Positions 1 through 13,300 of a DNA stretch of 64,000 bases are shown here, piece by piece. The notes beneath the pieces are model-generated. The model worked only from the letters and a program-made list of their open reading frames with translations, was not told the DNA's origin and did not search any database. This stretch comes from Epiperipatus broadwayi. Its lineage: Eukaryota > Onychophora > Udeonychophora > Euonychophora > Peripatidae. Position numbers and translations under genes: made by a program. The stretch lies in the NCBI GenBank assembly GCA_028023455.1, contig JAQFVV010006342.1:126001-190000 (forward strand). The letters run 5' to 3'. The first letter of the stretch is position 1, and the number at the start of each line of letters is the position of its first letter.

Positions 1-118
1 TGTGTAATTTTATAGTGCTTATTCAGGGATTAAAAAAAAAGCAAGCAACAGATTAAAATATCATATATAAACATTAAAAGCATAAAGTTAAACTAGTTAA
101 TAAATAATCAAAATTACT

Positions 119-321
119 CCAAATTCACAATTCAATCAGACTAACAAAGAAAATAAACTGTAAAACACCACCAATGGTTTCACTGCTACAAGCAGACTTC
201 TCAACTGTAAAGAACTACAAAATAACAATCCTTGAGAAATCTTCTTGTAGCAGTGAAACCATTGGTAGAGTTTTAGAGTTTATTTTCTTGGTTAATCTGA
301 TTGGGTTGTGAATTGGGAATA
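119..321. repeat. Short inverted-repeat (MITE-like) element
   Basis: The left arm (about 119-209) and right arm (about 229-321) are reverse complements. Both carry an ACCAATGGTTTCACTGCTAC block and an outer block around CAATTCACAA. The roughly 20 bp between them is not paired. Two arms of about 90 bp with a tiny spacer are typical of foldback MITEs. No coding capacity is seen and no target duplication could be assigned. Confidence 0.75.
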
Positions 322-329
322 ATTATGTA

Positions 330-1814
<1,485 letters not shown>

Positions 1815-2110
1815 CAGGCAAAACTCTCCATGCAGTATTGCCACTCAGTGCAAGCAGGAGTAATCAACGGATGCCAGAAGGCTTGTGCATAAAATCCACC
1901 ATCTAGTTCCTATTCATCCAATATCCCCTGACTAGATTCTGGCTTGTAGTCTTCATCTGTTCCTCACTGATGAAGGCTACAAGCCAGGAACTAATCTGGG
2001 CATATTGGATGAGTAAGCACTAGATGGGGATTTTATGCACAAGCCTTCTGGAATCCATTGATTACTCTGGCTTGCACTGAGTGGCAATACTATATGGAGA
2101 GTTTTGCCTG
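1815..2110. repeat. Inverted-repeat element, family A (short form)
   Basis: The termini are perfect 15-bp inverted repeats (CAGGCAAAACTCTCC and its complement). The arms stay complementary inward to about 1955 and from about 1965, sharing blocks such as CCACTCAGTGCAAGC and GCACAAGCCTTCTGG. It is the compact form of a family also seen at 32986-33332, 37032-37655, 46893-47280 and 50463-51010. It is non-coding and probably a non-autonomous DNA transposon. I could not fix a target duplication, so the superfamily is unassigned. Confidence 0.75.
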
Positions 2111-2574
2111 TTTTAACCTATAGGATTGCTTATAGTTTGCTTATTTGGTTATCATAGTACCTAGCAATTGCTGCTGTAATTGTAAATTGAAATATAAGCC
2201 AATTTGAGTGAGGCTCCTCCATGATTTAACTTTCATGCTCATCAATGGTGGAATTTGTTTACATGTTCATATAAGAACATCAGAATGGAATTTTTTTATT
2301 GCATCGAAACTTTATTATTGAAGGCATTTCACTAAATACTACAATGCATTTAGATTAGAAATTTTATCTTTCCAATTATATTTCATATTATTTTAATTTA
2401 TTTTATATATAGGCTGATAATTAAATTAAGATTTATTTTTTATTTTTATATAAATTTCAGCTATGATATAACTAGACAAATTTCAGTTAAAAACTGCCAT
2501 TAAATTGAAGTATGTTCCAACTTTAAAAACCAAAAAGAACCCATATTTAGTTTATCATTCTAGATTATAGAAAG
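2111..2574. other. Non-coding AT-rich DNA, no gene seen
   Basis: No supported feature was seen between the family A element and the RTE scrap. Confidence 0.5.
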
Positions 2575-2866
2575 GTCATCATCCTTTTTAACCATTATCA
2601 CTCTACTGCAGGATGGTCTCTACAAGTTCAATCCATCTTCTCCAATCTCTAGCCTCTCTTCTCCACACTTTCTTAATTCAGCTATCCATCTCACATGTGG
2701 TCTCTTTCTAGATCTTTTACAATCTTTTGGAATCCAATTTAAGATTTCAACTGTCCATCTATTATTATCACTTCTAGAAATAAGTCCAGATCAACTCCAC
2801 ATTAGTCTTTTAATTCTTTTAATGATATCAGTAACACCTGTTTGTTTTCTCACCCATGTATTTTAG
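2575..2866 (-). pseudogene. RTE-type LINE 3' terminal fragment
   Basis: Read on the minus strand, this matches the C-terminal coding end of the two RTE copies at 10335-13599 and 28511-31757. It covers the region coding WAGH-ARRD, RWTIEILNW, KRPHVRWMDE and GETFILQWIDNG, in decayed form, and ends with a GATGATG-like tail near 2575. It is a 5'-truncated, heavily mutated copy of about 290 bp, the usual outcome of incomplete target-primed reverse transcription. It has no intact frame. Confidence 0.8.
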
Positions 2867-3898
2867 CATATATATTTAGATAATAAATTCAAAGTAATTT
2901 CACTTTAGGTTTGAAAGTAAACTGAATTAATACCATAAAAGATGATATGATTTCAGTTTACAATAACAATTTTTAAATCAATATTTTTCTAGTTATATCG
3001 TGACTGAAAATCCCATTAAATTGACAATATTTTAATCTAAAATCCTGTAAAAATCTTATAATTGTTATTATATATTTATATATGGTAGTAAAAAAGATTA
3101 GAAAAAATGACACAGATACTATATCTATATATAAGTCGAAGTTTTTATCTTGTTAAATATGTCTTTATAGAGTTCAATGTTGTAAAAATAATGAAATTAA
3201 ATTATTTACAGCATCTTCACTACTAATGATATAAATAAACATGTAAGGGTTCTAAATTGCTTCCTTAAGCCTTATAAAGTATGACAAAAATGTCAGCTAT
3301 ATTAGCATTAACATTTATTGCAGTATTTGTGTTTATTATACAAATTTTAATTAAAGAAGAAAAAGGCCTCACAGTAGCAGATCTCATTATGTGTCATTTA
3401 ATGTCCCGCGTAGTTGATATAATATTTGGGTTGTTTAAAAAGTAACAAAGAGATTATTTAACAATCATAATTTTAATAAATTATGTTTGTTAATAAAGAT
3501 CAAAACTTATAAACTGACAAGGAGTAATAAGACAAACATATTTTAACTAGACTTTCTATCTTTGCTTGTTATTTTGGAATATTATTATAAACACAATCTT
3601 AAATATTACAGACTTTACTAACACATCTCGAATCACATTCATATTCCAAAATGTAATAAAGAAGATAAATTTGATTATTATTTAATCCAGTACGATTAGA
3701 AAAATAAGTTACATAAATTGATTTATGCTCTGTCTTTCGTTCTGTTACTTTTTAATATACATTTAATTTTGAATCAAGGCATTTAATTAATTGTTTAATT
3801 GTCAAAAATGCTTGTTTGAATACCAAAATATTATTTTAATTTGAAATTTTATAGATATATTAAAGCATAAGTGCTAACAGTTAATTGGCTGTCATTTG
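2867..3898. other. Non-coding AT-rich DNA, no gene seen
   Basis: No supported gene or element was found. Confidence 0.5.
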
Positions 3899-3900
3899 TA

Positions 3901-4086
3901 AATCACATTACCACAGAATTCATACTTAAATAAGCCACTAGAATATCAGCAGTCCATTGTCATGGCAACACTACAATTAAGTAGTAAATGGAAATTTACT
4001 ACTTAACAGTTAGATTGCCATGACAGTATAATGGATTGCTGACATTCTACTATTTATTTAAGCATGAGGGCTATACTGATGTGATT
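3901..4086. repeat. Near-perfect palindromic MITE with TA flanks
   Basis: The 186-bp sequence is one almost continuous palindrome centred near 3993. The outer ends read AATCACATTA and TGATGTGATT, and inner blocks include CATTGTCATGGCAA and its complement. A TA dinucleotide sits at 3899-3900 and 4087-4088, as expected for Tc1/mariner-type insertion (general knowledge). It has no coding capacity. Confidence 0.75.
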
Positions 4087-4088
4087 TA

Positions 4089-5247
4089 TTATGTATAAAT
4101 ACATGCACAGCCACATATGTATATCAGCTGCTAACTAATAATCTATTAATCTATTAATCATCATTTGCTATTACCATGTTATAATAAAAATTTTAAATCC
4201 AAATATTTGAATTCCCTCATATTTTTATAAAATAACTTGTTAAATTCTTTCTGTTTTTTTTTAAAGTATAAGGTATTAATTTTTTTAAAAAAAATCTATT
4301 AAACCTCTTTTAGATGGTATACATCATTTAATTGGTTAGATGCTTTTATTCTACGGAATATTTTAATTTGTCAGATCTCTCATATGTACATTTTGGTCTT
4401 CAACTCTGTTATGTCACCTAAGTTTGCTATCACATCTTTATTGATAGAAAAAATAATAATACAGTTGTAAGATGTTAATAAATGATGAAGATGAATAGCA
4501 CTGGGGCTTTTTTTATAAAGAAAAACTATCTATGCTTGTAAAATTTATTGCACAACATAATAACTTTTATATAATTTCACAATAGTATTTATAATGGTTT
4601 AAAATTATTAAAAGTTCCAGTCAAAAATCATATTTTTTATAAAATAAGCTTAGGAATAAAAATCAGAACAATAAGAACATAAAAGAATCAATAGCGTTTT
4701 GGGGGAATTTATTTTAAAATATAATTATAAAATTATTCTTAAATGCTACATATCTTACAATGTCTTCATTAAATTTAACAAAAATGTCACTCATTTTGTT
4801 ATAATAATAAGTTTGATAGGTGTTCAAATATCATTCATACTATTATAGCAATAGATTTGATGGAACATGATTAAATATCACTCTTACTATTATAATAATA
4901 AATTTTATAGAAGGTGTTAGAAGTCAATTTAGTAGTGGGATTAAAAGAATATGTTAAGCAGAAGATTTCATTCATATATCCCACAATATACAGATATTAT
5001 AATAATAATTAAATGACAAACTAAATTCTTTTTACATATACAACTCTTTCTATCTTAGAGCATTTTTATAATTGCACAACTCTACTCATCAACTTCAAAT
5101 AATATTAAAAAAATATTTTTTCCTAAACAAAAAAAACTATAATAAAAATATATAAAATAACAATATATATTACACCATAATATTATCATTATGCAATGAC
5201 AAATTAAACAATCACTTTTTTCTTTTAAAATATATGTTCTCCAACAT
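4089..5247. other. Non-coding AT-rich DNA, no gene seen
   Basis: No supported gene or repeat was recognised. Short open frames near 5082-5273 are AT-composition artefacts that overlap the next foldback arm. Confidence 0.5.
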
Positions 5248-6316
5248 TGCATAAACTTCTTATTTCTTTCCAAAAACTTTATTTCGATATATTAACTAAT
5301 GAATATATATATATATGTATAAATTCACATATACATTTCCAGCATTTCAATTGTTTTTTACACCATTATAGTCATTTTCAAGGATCTACAACAACAACAA
5401 AATACATATCTTTACCTAATACTCTAAATACAAAATGTCTTTCTTATATTAACATTAACACATCAAATTCATTATAATAAAACATTAATTATACATAATT
5501 ATATTTTTACTTACTTCTCCCTTCCTCTACTTCCTTTATTATAAAACTTCCTTTTTTACATATTAGTATAAATTAAAAAAAAAATTACAAACCGTCTAAA
5601 ACACCAATAAACAAAAAACTATTTAAATCCATTTAACCCATCCCTAATTACAAATTTATTTCTTCCTTTAACTATTTTACCTAACTTCCATATCAATTAT
5701 CTACATTCCCTATCTATACTTTTCAATCTATTTAAAAACTAGTGTAATTTTTTTCCTCTATCCTTTAACAATTTACTTAAATACTATTTAAACATTCCAT
5801 ATTAATTACATTTTATTTACACTCCTTATCTACACTATTAATTCTATTTAAAAAAAGGTTTATATTTTTTTATGTAAAAATATTCATTTATCATCCTTTC
5901 TCTATAGTTTTTAACCTTTTCCAACATTTTTATATTAAAATTTTTATGTCCAAATTCTTTATAATTCTTTGGAATTTCTATCATTTAAATGTTGTTTTTG
6001 AAAATTTATACTTAATATGTAAAAAAGGAAGTTTATAATAAAAAAAGTAGAGGGAGGAAGAAGTAAGTAAAATATAATTATGTATAATTAATATTTTTTA
6101 TTAAAATGAATTTGATGTGTTAGTGTTAATATAAGAAAGAGATTTTGTACTTAGAGTATTATGTAAAGATATGTATTTTGTTGTAGATTCTTGAAAATGA
6201 CTGTAATGATGCAGTTGAAACATTGAAAATGTATTATATGTGAATTTAGATATATGTTCATTAGTTAAATATATCGAAATAAAGTTTTTGGAAAGAAATA
6301 AAAAGAAGTTTATGCA
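5248..6316. repeat. 1.07 kb foldback element with Penelope-like ends
   Basis: The left arm (5248-5574) and right arm (6003-6316) are reverse complements, with a spacer of about 430 bp. The right arm, read on plus, carries CTTGAAAATGACTG, a loop, and CAGTTGAAACATTG, then CGAAATAAAGTTTTTGG with an AATAAA signal. The left arm repeats this on minus. A hairpin followed by GAAAC and a poly(A)-signal-like end is like the 3' regions of the Penelope-like copies elsewhere in the window, so two retroelement 3' ends in opposite orientation are plausible. The spacer contains two related copies of a motif ending in TCTACACTATTAATTCTATT. No coding sequence was recognised. Confidence 0.6.
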
Positions 6317-6919
6317 TTTATTTATATTATAAAATAGTAAATATGTTGATCTCTTTTAATCAATGTTACTCATCATAAAGGCATCACATCTCTTAATAAA
6401 AATGGATGCATACAAACATCAATGTACAATTAAATATGTAATCAAATATTCAAAATAAACAGATATATTTTTTAAAAAATAATTCTAATCATCACAATAA
6501 GTGCATAAATAAATCAAAAACTTACAAATATCCCAGCAATCAGAAAATACAAACAAACACAATGTTTTTTTCCCCCTTGCAATTAAAAAAAAGTGGAAAA
6601 ATAATAAACAAAGTTCACAGATAATAGTTTTCATACATACAATTCTTTTAAATGTAAAAAAATTGGTAACAGTATAAAACAAATAGTAAATTCAGTTAAA
6701 TATAATTGCCAACAAATAATATGTTTAGTCTCTATAATAATGAGTTTTGTTCTATTTTATAAATATAATAATGATATAGTTCAAATAAACTGAATCAATA
6801 ACAAGCAAATACAGACTTCTATTTTTAAAAAAAGCCAATTTATTCCAATATATACACAAAACAAACCACATGCAAACTTCTTCATGATCAATCTTGATTT
6901 ATAATAAAAAAAATACTCC
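6317..6919. other. Non-coding AT-rich DNA, no gene seen
   Basis: No supported feature was found. An open frame at 6485-6682 (minus) has no recognisable motif. Confidence 0.5.
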
Positions 6920-6927
6920 GTTTCAAT

Positions 6928-8632
6928 GCTCCTTATGTATTAGACCTGCAACATATTAGAACTGCAACACCTTTTCATATTCATATCAATCCGCTGATAA
7001 ATTTCTAATCTTTTGATCTGATCAAAATAATGTGTACACTTGGATCTTCTACAAACTTAAAATAATAAATTCATCAACACAGATCATGTGTACATATTTT
7101 TTTTGCCAGATTTACCAAAGAAATCAAAAGTCTGAATATGTATGTGAAAAGGCACTGCAGATCTAATACTAAAACAATTACTAAATTACAAAAGTACTGT
7201 AAAATATTACCCAAAAATACTAAAATATACACATATGGTACTTACTGTGTAATATGTAAAAATATGATGTTGAATATTAATTTCTAACAATACTAAAAAT
7301 ATGAATTTCAAAAAAATCGATCTTAAAAAGTAAATTATGCAATTCCCAAATGTTACTCAAAATATGAACAAAACAGTCACTAAATTACAAAATATAGTCT
7401 AAAATATTATCAGAAAACCATAAATCCCCCCCCCCCCAATGGACATTTACTTAACACATGTTTGTGCATTAAAAAAATTAATCTTAAAAAGTACATTTTT
7501 AACAACAGTAAAAATATTGATTTGCTGTACAAAAATATGCAATCAATGATATCATTATGCTATTCCCAAATATTAATTTAAATACGGAGAAAACAAATAC
7601 TAAATTACAAAAATTGTCTAAAATATTATCAAAAAAATAGAAAATACACACATACATTATTTACCATGTAATATATAAGAGGAATTGTTGTGATGAAACA
7701 CTGAATTTGTCTGTTCTACTTTATTTAAGTGGATCAAAGTTTTTGTGCGAACATGGAGACTTAAACTAAATATTTCCCCTCTAAAATAAATGTGATTGTG
7801 CAGTACAGAATTTTTTACTGCTCTCCCCAATGATAATAAGTAAATGTTTTTTTTAAAAAAAAATCATAAAATAAAGAAATATGGCAAACATGGAACACTT
7901 TTATTAATTGTTCATTCTGGCAGAGATATTTTTTTGATTTTGTTCAGTACGGAAATAAATGCATCATCTTTATGAAGTCTCCACCACATAAATTCAGTTA
8001 TGCTGTTCCTCACCGGTGCTTATTATACCATTTCACTGAACCCCAAAGTCTTTCAATGTTTTGTCTGTGAATTCCAGTTTGTGGATTCATGAAATTATAT
8101 TTGTGGTTCACATGAAAATTATCATAACCAGAATTTCTCAATTTATCACTTTTATAGGGTTTCCAACAATCCAAATATATAGTGGAACCCTCATCTACAT
8201 TTTGTTTGATAGCTTTGATCAGAGTTGCTGCTTTCCTATCATTAACTCTAATGATAATGTAAATACAATCAAAAGAAAGAAGGAAATCTACATATACTTA
8301 CTCACTTAAAATCAAATGAATCAAGCAAAAATGCAATTGAAATCTTGAAGTAAAACTATGGATTGCAATTGAAATCTGGACAATAACTAAGCTTGAATTA
8401 AAACTATGGTAAAAGCTGTTGTCAGAATAAAATCTGGACAATAACTGAGACTGTCAAAAAATCACAAAAAAAAAAAAGTTTTGATAGGAGATCAGATTTA
8501 AAAAAAAACATTTTGATAGCACATACATAACATTGCAGGGTTTATTTGATGTGATTGCAGGGTTAAACATTTATTGCAGATGTGAAAAGGCCTACCATCT
8601 TCTCTACATCGCAAGTCTAATACATAAGCACT
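6928..8632. mobile_element. Merlin-superfamily DNA transposon (degenerate)
   Basis: The element is 1705 bp and is flanked by a perfect 8-bp duplication, GTTTCAAT (6920-6927 and 8633-8640). The terminal inverted repeats share CTTATGTATTAGAC and then CTGCAA/TTGCGA. It contains the C-terminal part of an ISXO2/IS1016-like DDE transposase on the minus strand. The known features of Merlin (8-9 bp duplications, IS1016-type transposase) fit. Only the catalytic C-terminal half of the transposase is readable, so it cannot move by itself. The element at 40691-41628 shares both ends and much of the interior and is a deleted relative. An odd run of consecutive C residues lies near 7427. Confidence 0.85.
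7912..8240 (-). pseudogene. Merlin transposase, C-terminal remnant
   Basis: The minus-strand reading begins DRKAATL, runs through STIYLDCWKPY, NHKYNF, NPQTGIHRQNIERLWGSVKW, and, after a frameshift near 8020, NSITEFMWWRLHKDDAF, ending SLPE-stop at 7912. This is the DDE_Tnp_IS1595/ISXO2-like fold. The Asp in YLDCW and the Glu in IERLW fall where the second and third catalytic residues are expected, and EFMWRRRHKDD-type text closes the family's domain. The N-terminal third, with the first catalytic Asp and the zinc-binding region, is not recognisable upstream. The role would be cut-and-paste transposition of this element. The frameshift and N-terminal loss make it non-functional. Confidence 0.8.
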
Positions 8633-8640
8633 GTTTCAAT

Positions 8641-8889
8641 TATATTCTTTTATAAAATACTTGTTTTATACTTTACCTTTAAGTGGTAAGTTTTAAAATT
8701 GCACTTTATGCAAAAAAGTGAAGCTTACTATTAGCAAAGAATTATATGGCTGAGCACTTTCAGAGAATTTAAATCTCCATATTCATAGCCTACTTTAAGT
8801 GAAGTTTAGCAGTAATTTATGCAAAATTTATGTAAAGTTTTCTTTCATAAAGACCATTTACTGGAGATTGCAAAGCATGATTCTTTTTG
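8641..8889. other. Short diverged direct repeats, no gene seen
   Basis: CTTTAAGTG...TTTATGCAAAA appears twice (around 8680-8715 and 8790-8830) as a weak direct repeat. There is no coding evidence. Confidence 0.35.
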
Positions 8890-8894
8890 GTTTA

Positions 8895-9780
8895 TTGCGT
8901 AGTTGTCATTTGCAATAAAGCATGCCTTCTTTTATCTAAAAAATATACACAAAAAACCAATGAATATAAATACAAGTATTCCACAATAATCAAAATTCAT
9001 ATAACAAATACAAATAACTCTGATCTTAAAACTTTTCTAACAAACATTCTTAAATTTCCATTACATTCATTTCTTTAATACCTTTCTTAAAATAATCTGT
9101 TATAATTATTTAATTAAATCAACCTATTATACTCTTTTTTTTTCAATTATTATCCTATTCATTATAGGTTTCATTCCATTAATATAAATTCCTTCTTTTC
9201 TAATTTTTTCACAATACAATCTAATACATTCCAAAGATTCTATTTTAAAATCTCTATGTTTAAATTTATTCATATAACCATAAACTGCAGAATTTTTATC
9301 ATTTAAATCCTGTTTTAATCTTGTCAATTTATTCTTTATAGTTCCAACATATGACTTTTCTTTATTATTTTTAAAACAATCTAAGCATTTATAACATAAA
9401 CTGAATTCATAACTTCTAAATTATTATAATCATTATTATAATTAATTAACAAATTTAAACTCTTTTTTTTTATAAACAGGACAAAAAATAACATAATATT
9501 TTTATTAATCGTGTTAAATAATTTTCTAATTTTAGCAATCAAACCTTTTGAAATATTAAAACCAACATCAATTATCTCTTTATTTAATCTTATCCTATTA
9601 TTAATTTTTTCAATATTTTTATTACAAATCAAATCATTAATAACATCCCTAGGATAATCATTTATAAAACATATTTTATCATACTAATTTTACTTTTTAA
9701 TAAATCTTCATTTGGACATAATTTAATTGTCCTATGAATCCTATTATTAATAACATTTATTTTACAATAATTATCAATAT
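8895..9780 (-). pseudogene. Penelope-like element, GIY-YIG C-terminus and 3' UTR
   Basis: Read on minus from about 9780 to 9128, broken frames give ICNKNIEKINNRIRL, ISKGLIAKIRKLFN, a Cys-rich CLDCFKNNKEKSYVG, NKLTRLKQD, NSAVYGYMNKFKH, and EGIYINGMKPIMNR. This is the layout of a Penelope-like reverse transcriptase C-terminus joined to a GIY-YIG endonuclease (C-x2-C, YVG, Arg of the TRLK helix, then the I-x-KP-x-NR end). Penelope elements use this nuclease for retrotransposition. About 230 bp of 3' UTR follows down to about 8895. The same coding end and UTR recur at 19275-19640. The reading needs frame changes, so this is a dead copy truncated before the polymerase domain. Confidence 0.75.
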
Positions 9781-9835
9781 CTCTAATTATTTAATAGACC
9801 ACATTAAATTATTATCGTACTATATTGCTAATCAT

Positions 9836-10040
9836 TGTAAAATAAATGTTATTAATAATAGGTTTCATAATGTAATTAAATTATGTTCAAATGAAGATTT
9901 ATTAAAAAGTGAAATTAATATGATAAAATATGAATGTTTCATAAATGATTATCCTAGGAATGTTATTAATAGTTTGATTTGTAATAAAAGTATTGAAAAA
10001 ATGAATAATAGGATAAGATTTAATAATAATTCAATTCATG
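9836..10040 (+). pseudogene. Inverted partial copy of the Penelope-like element
   Basis: The plus strand 9836-10022 is the reverse complement of about 9600-9776. Both code for SEINMIKYE, FINDYPRNVIN, LICNKSIEK and NNRIRF in related forms. The two copies face each other across about 58 bp (9777-9835). Penelope-like elements commonly occur as tandem or inverted partial copies (known for the group). The open frame here is long (9734-10063) but is only a fragment N-terminal to the GIY-YIG domain. Confidence 0.7.
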
Positions 10041-10044
10041 TCAA

Positions 10045-10321
10045 TTTTCAATTTATTCTATGAAATAAAACAAAGTACATAACAATTATTTAAAAAATCC
10101 AAACAAGAAAAATCTTGTGTGTGGAATTTACATGTAAAAATAACAAATTAAATAAAAATACAACCAAAAACTCAAAATAGTAAAAGAACACTTTAGAAAA
10201 TAAATAAATTAATTAAATAAATAATATAAATGCCAAAATTAATACATACTACACAACCATTGACATAAATACTTTTTGAAAGATACATAAGAAATATTAT
10301 TCAGACCAATTGAACACTCAT
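10045..10321 (-). mobile_element. LINE-1 (minus) 3' part, separated by RTE insertion
   Basis: On minus this continues the LINE interrupted at 13613: frames read NNISYVSFKKYLCQWL, followed by a 3' UTR. The block ATTCCACACACAAGATTTTTCTTG and the region around TTTCATAGAATAAA closely resemble the 3' UTR of the LINE at 16625-19056. The 13-bp duplication ATATAAATTTATT (10322-10334 and 13600-13612) shows that this piece and 13613-14691 were one sequence before the RTE insertion. Confidence 0.75.
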
Positions 10322-10334
10322 ATATAAATTTATT

Positions 10335-13300
10335 GGCTGCAGAAAGGAGTTTGCTATTAACTGAAAGGAGACCCTTTGATTCCTCTTGGAGGCCTTAAAG
10401 GAACCGAGCAGGGCAAATTCCTAATGTCCACTCCATAGGTCCTTGTCATTGCAGCTGTTATTACTATAATGATTATTCATATAGTATACGAACATGGATG
10501 GGCTGCTCACCAACATGCATTAGCCAGCGTGGTGAGTTTATTGGCTTTTTACCTCTGAGTTTAAAATCAAGAAGCACCATGGTCTTTCTTCTCAGTGCCT
10601 GATAAGGCAGAATGAATGTTTGTGTAAATGATAAATATTTTTCCAATACATATATACAATTATGACAGACAAAAATAAAGTATGGCCCTTATTCCCAGGA
10701 GGCTGTAAAGTCACCAACCAAGGCAGCGATTGGTGGCCAAAGGTGGAGGGTGCTAAGAATCCCCTGATTGCGGACCCAAGCTGCCATTTGATGACGACTT
10801 TTTATTTAGGTACTTACAACTGCAGATCACTTTCAAGTGAAGGAAGATTGCAAGAATTAGAAGAAGAACTGTCTTATATTAAATGGGACATTATTGGACT
10901 TTGTGAAGTAAGAAGAAAAGGAGAAGAAACAATTGATTTAAAAAGTGGACATATACTCTATTATAAAGGCACACATATTGGAAATACAAGTGGAGTAGGA
11001 TTCATTATAAATAAAAAGTGGAAGAACAATATTGTGGAGATTGATGGTGTATCGGACAGAGTGGCAAGATTAGTTATACAACTTAATAGCAGATACCAAA
11101 TGCAGATAATTCAGGTTTATGCCCCAACAAGTTCTCATAGTGATGAAGTAGTAGAAGATTTTTATATGGATGTACAAAAGGCTTTTGATCAGAATAAACA
11201 ACATTTTAAAATTGTTATGTGAGGCTTTAATGCTAGAATTGGTAGACAAATGAAAGATGAAATTGCTGTAGGTAATTTTGGTTATGGTAATAGAAATGAG
11301 AGAGGACATAGACTTGTGGAGTTTGCAGAAAAAGAAAAACTTTATATTATGAATTCATTTTTTGAGAAAAATGTTAAAAGGAAATGGACATGGAAGCATC
11401 CAAATGAAGGTACAGCAGAATTGGATTATATTTTGACTAACAGAAAATACATATTTCAAGATTGTAATGTTCTTAATAAATTTAACACAGGAAGTGATCA
11501 TCGATTAGTAAGGTGTAAGTTACGTGTTAATGTAAAACTAGAGAGACAAAAATTATTAAGAAAAACAATATTTACAGTTGATGTTCCTAATCTTCAGAAA
11601 CAATCTAATGAATTTAAATTAGAACTTACAAATAGGTTTCAAGTGTTAGGAGATTTTGAACATGATACAGATTTGAATGAAATTAATATGAAAATAACTG
11701 ATACACTTTTAAAAACTGCAACAAACATAGCTGGTAGAAAAAAGCAGCAATTGACTAATAAAATTTCTACTGAGACTAGAGAATTTTTGAAGAAAAGAAG
11801 GAATATGAAGATATACAAAAATGATGCATTAAAAAGAATTGAATATCTCGAATTTTGTAAAATGGTACGGAAAAGAGTTGAAAATGATATAAGAAAGTAT
11901 AACTGTGAAATAGCAAGGAAAGCTGTAGAAGAAATTAAAAGTCTCAAAAATGTTAAACATCTGCAATAAGAAAAAAAGATGGAATTATTACTAAAAAGAG
12001 AGATGACATCATGAAATTGGTAGAAGATTTTTATCAAGAATTATATAGTAATAAAGAACAAGTACCTCCTATATCTATTACATCTTCCGAATTGCCCAGA
12101 ATTTTAAATGAAGAAGTGAGACATGCAATTAAGTGTATGAAGAAAGGAAAGGCTCCAGGAAATGATGGAATTATAATTGATATATTAAAAGAAGCAGGTG
12201 AAGAAATAGAAACAATTTTAGCAAAGTTATATACCAAATGTCTAAATGATAAAGATGTACCGGAAGATTGGAAGACTGCAGTAATAATATTAATATTTTA
12301 AAAAGGTGATAAAGAAGATATTAGAAATTACAGACCTATCAGCCTTTTATCAGTTTTATATAAAATTTTTACCAAGATAATTACAACTCGTCTACAGAGA
12401 ACTTTGGATTTCCACCAACCAAGAGAACAAGCTGGATTTAAAAGTGGTTTTAGTACAATACATCATATCCAGGTATTGAGAGAAGTCATAGAAAGGACAA
12501 ACAAATATGAGTTGTCATTATGTTTTGGATTTGTAGATTATGAAAAGGCATTCGATTCTATACACATTTCTTCAGTGATTAAAGCATTGGATCATCAAGG
12601 TATAGATCCAGGATATTGTCATATTTTAAAGAATATTTATAAAAATGCAATAGCAACAATTAGATTACATAATGATACTGGAAAAATCAACATTAAGAAA
12701 GGTGTAAGATGAAGTGACTCCATATTTCCAAAACTCTTTACAGCAGTGCTGCAAGAAGTATTTTGTGAATTAAAATGGGAAATTAAAGGAGTGAAAGTAA
12801 ATGGAGAGTATTTAAGTCATTTAGATTTCGCAGATGATGTAGTTGTTTTTGCAAATAATGCTTCAGAGCTGCAGGAAATGTTGCAGGAGTTAGCAGATGA
12901 AAGTAGAAAAGTAGGACTAAAGATAAATGTTAAAAAGACTAAAGTAATGTTTAATCGATTTGCTCAAAATATGAAAATAAAGATTGATTATGAAGAATTA
13001 GAAGAAGTTAACAGTTACAAATACCTTGGTCAGATTATTAATACAGATGGAAACATAATGGAGGAAATTAATCATAGAATTAAACTTGGTTGGAGTGCTT
13101 TTGATAGAAATAACTTGATACTAAAAGGAAATATGCCTATGTGTTTGAAAAGGATGGTTTTTAACAAATGTGTTTTACCAGTTCTTACTTATGGATCTGA
13201 GACTTGGACACTTAATAGAAGAGCAATACAGAGACTTCAGACCACTCAAAGGAGTATGGAGAGATGTATGTTGGGAGTAACAAGAGGAGATCGAAAATGC

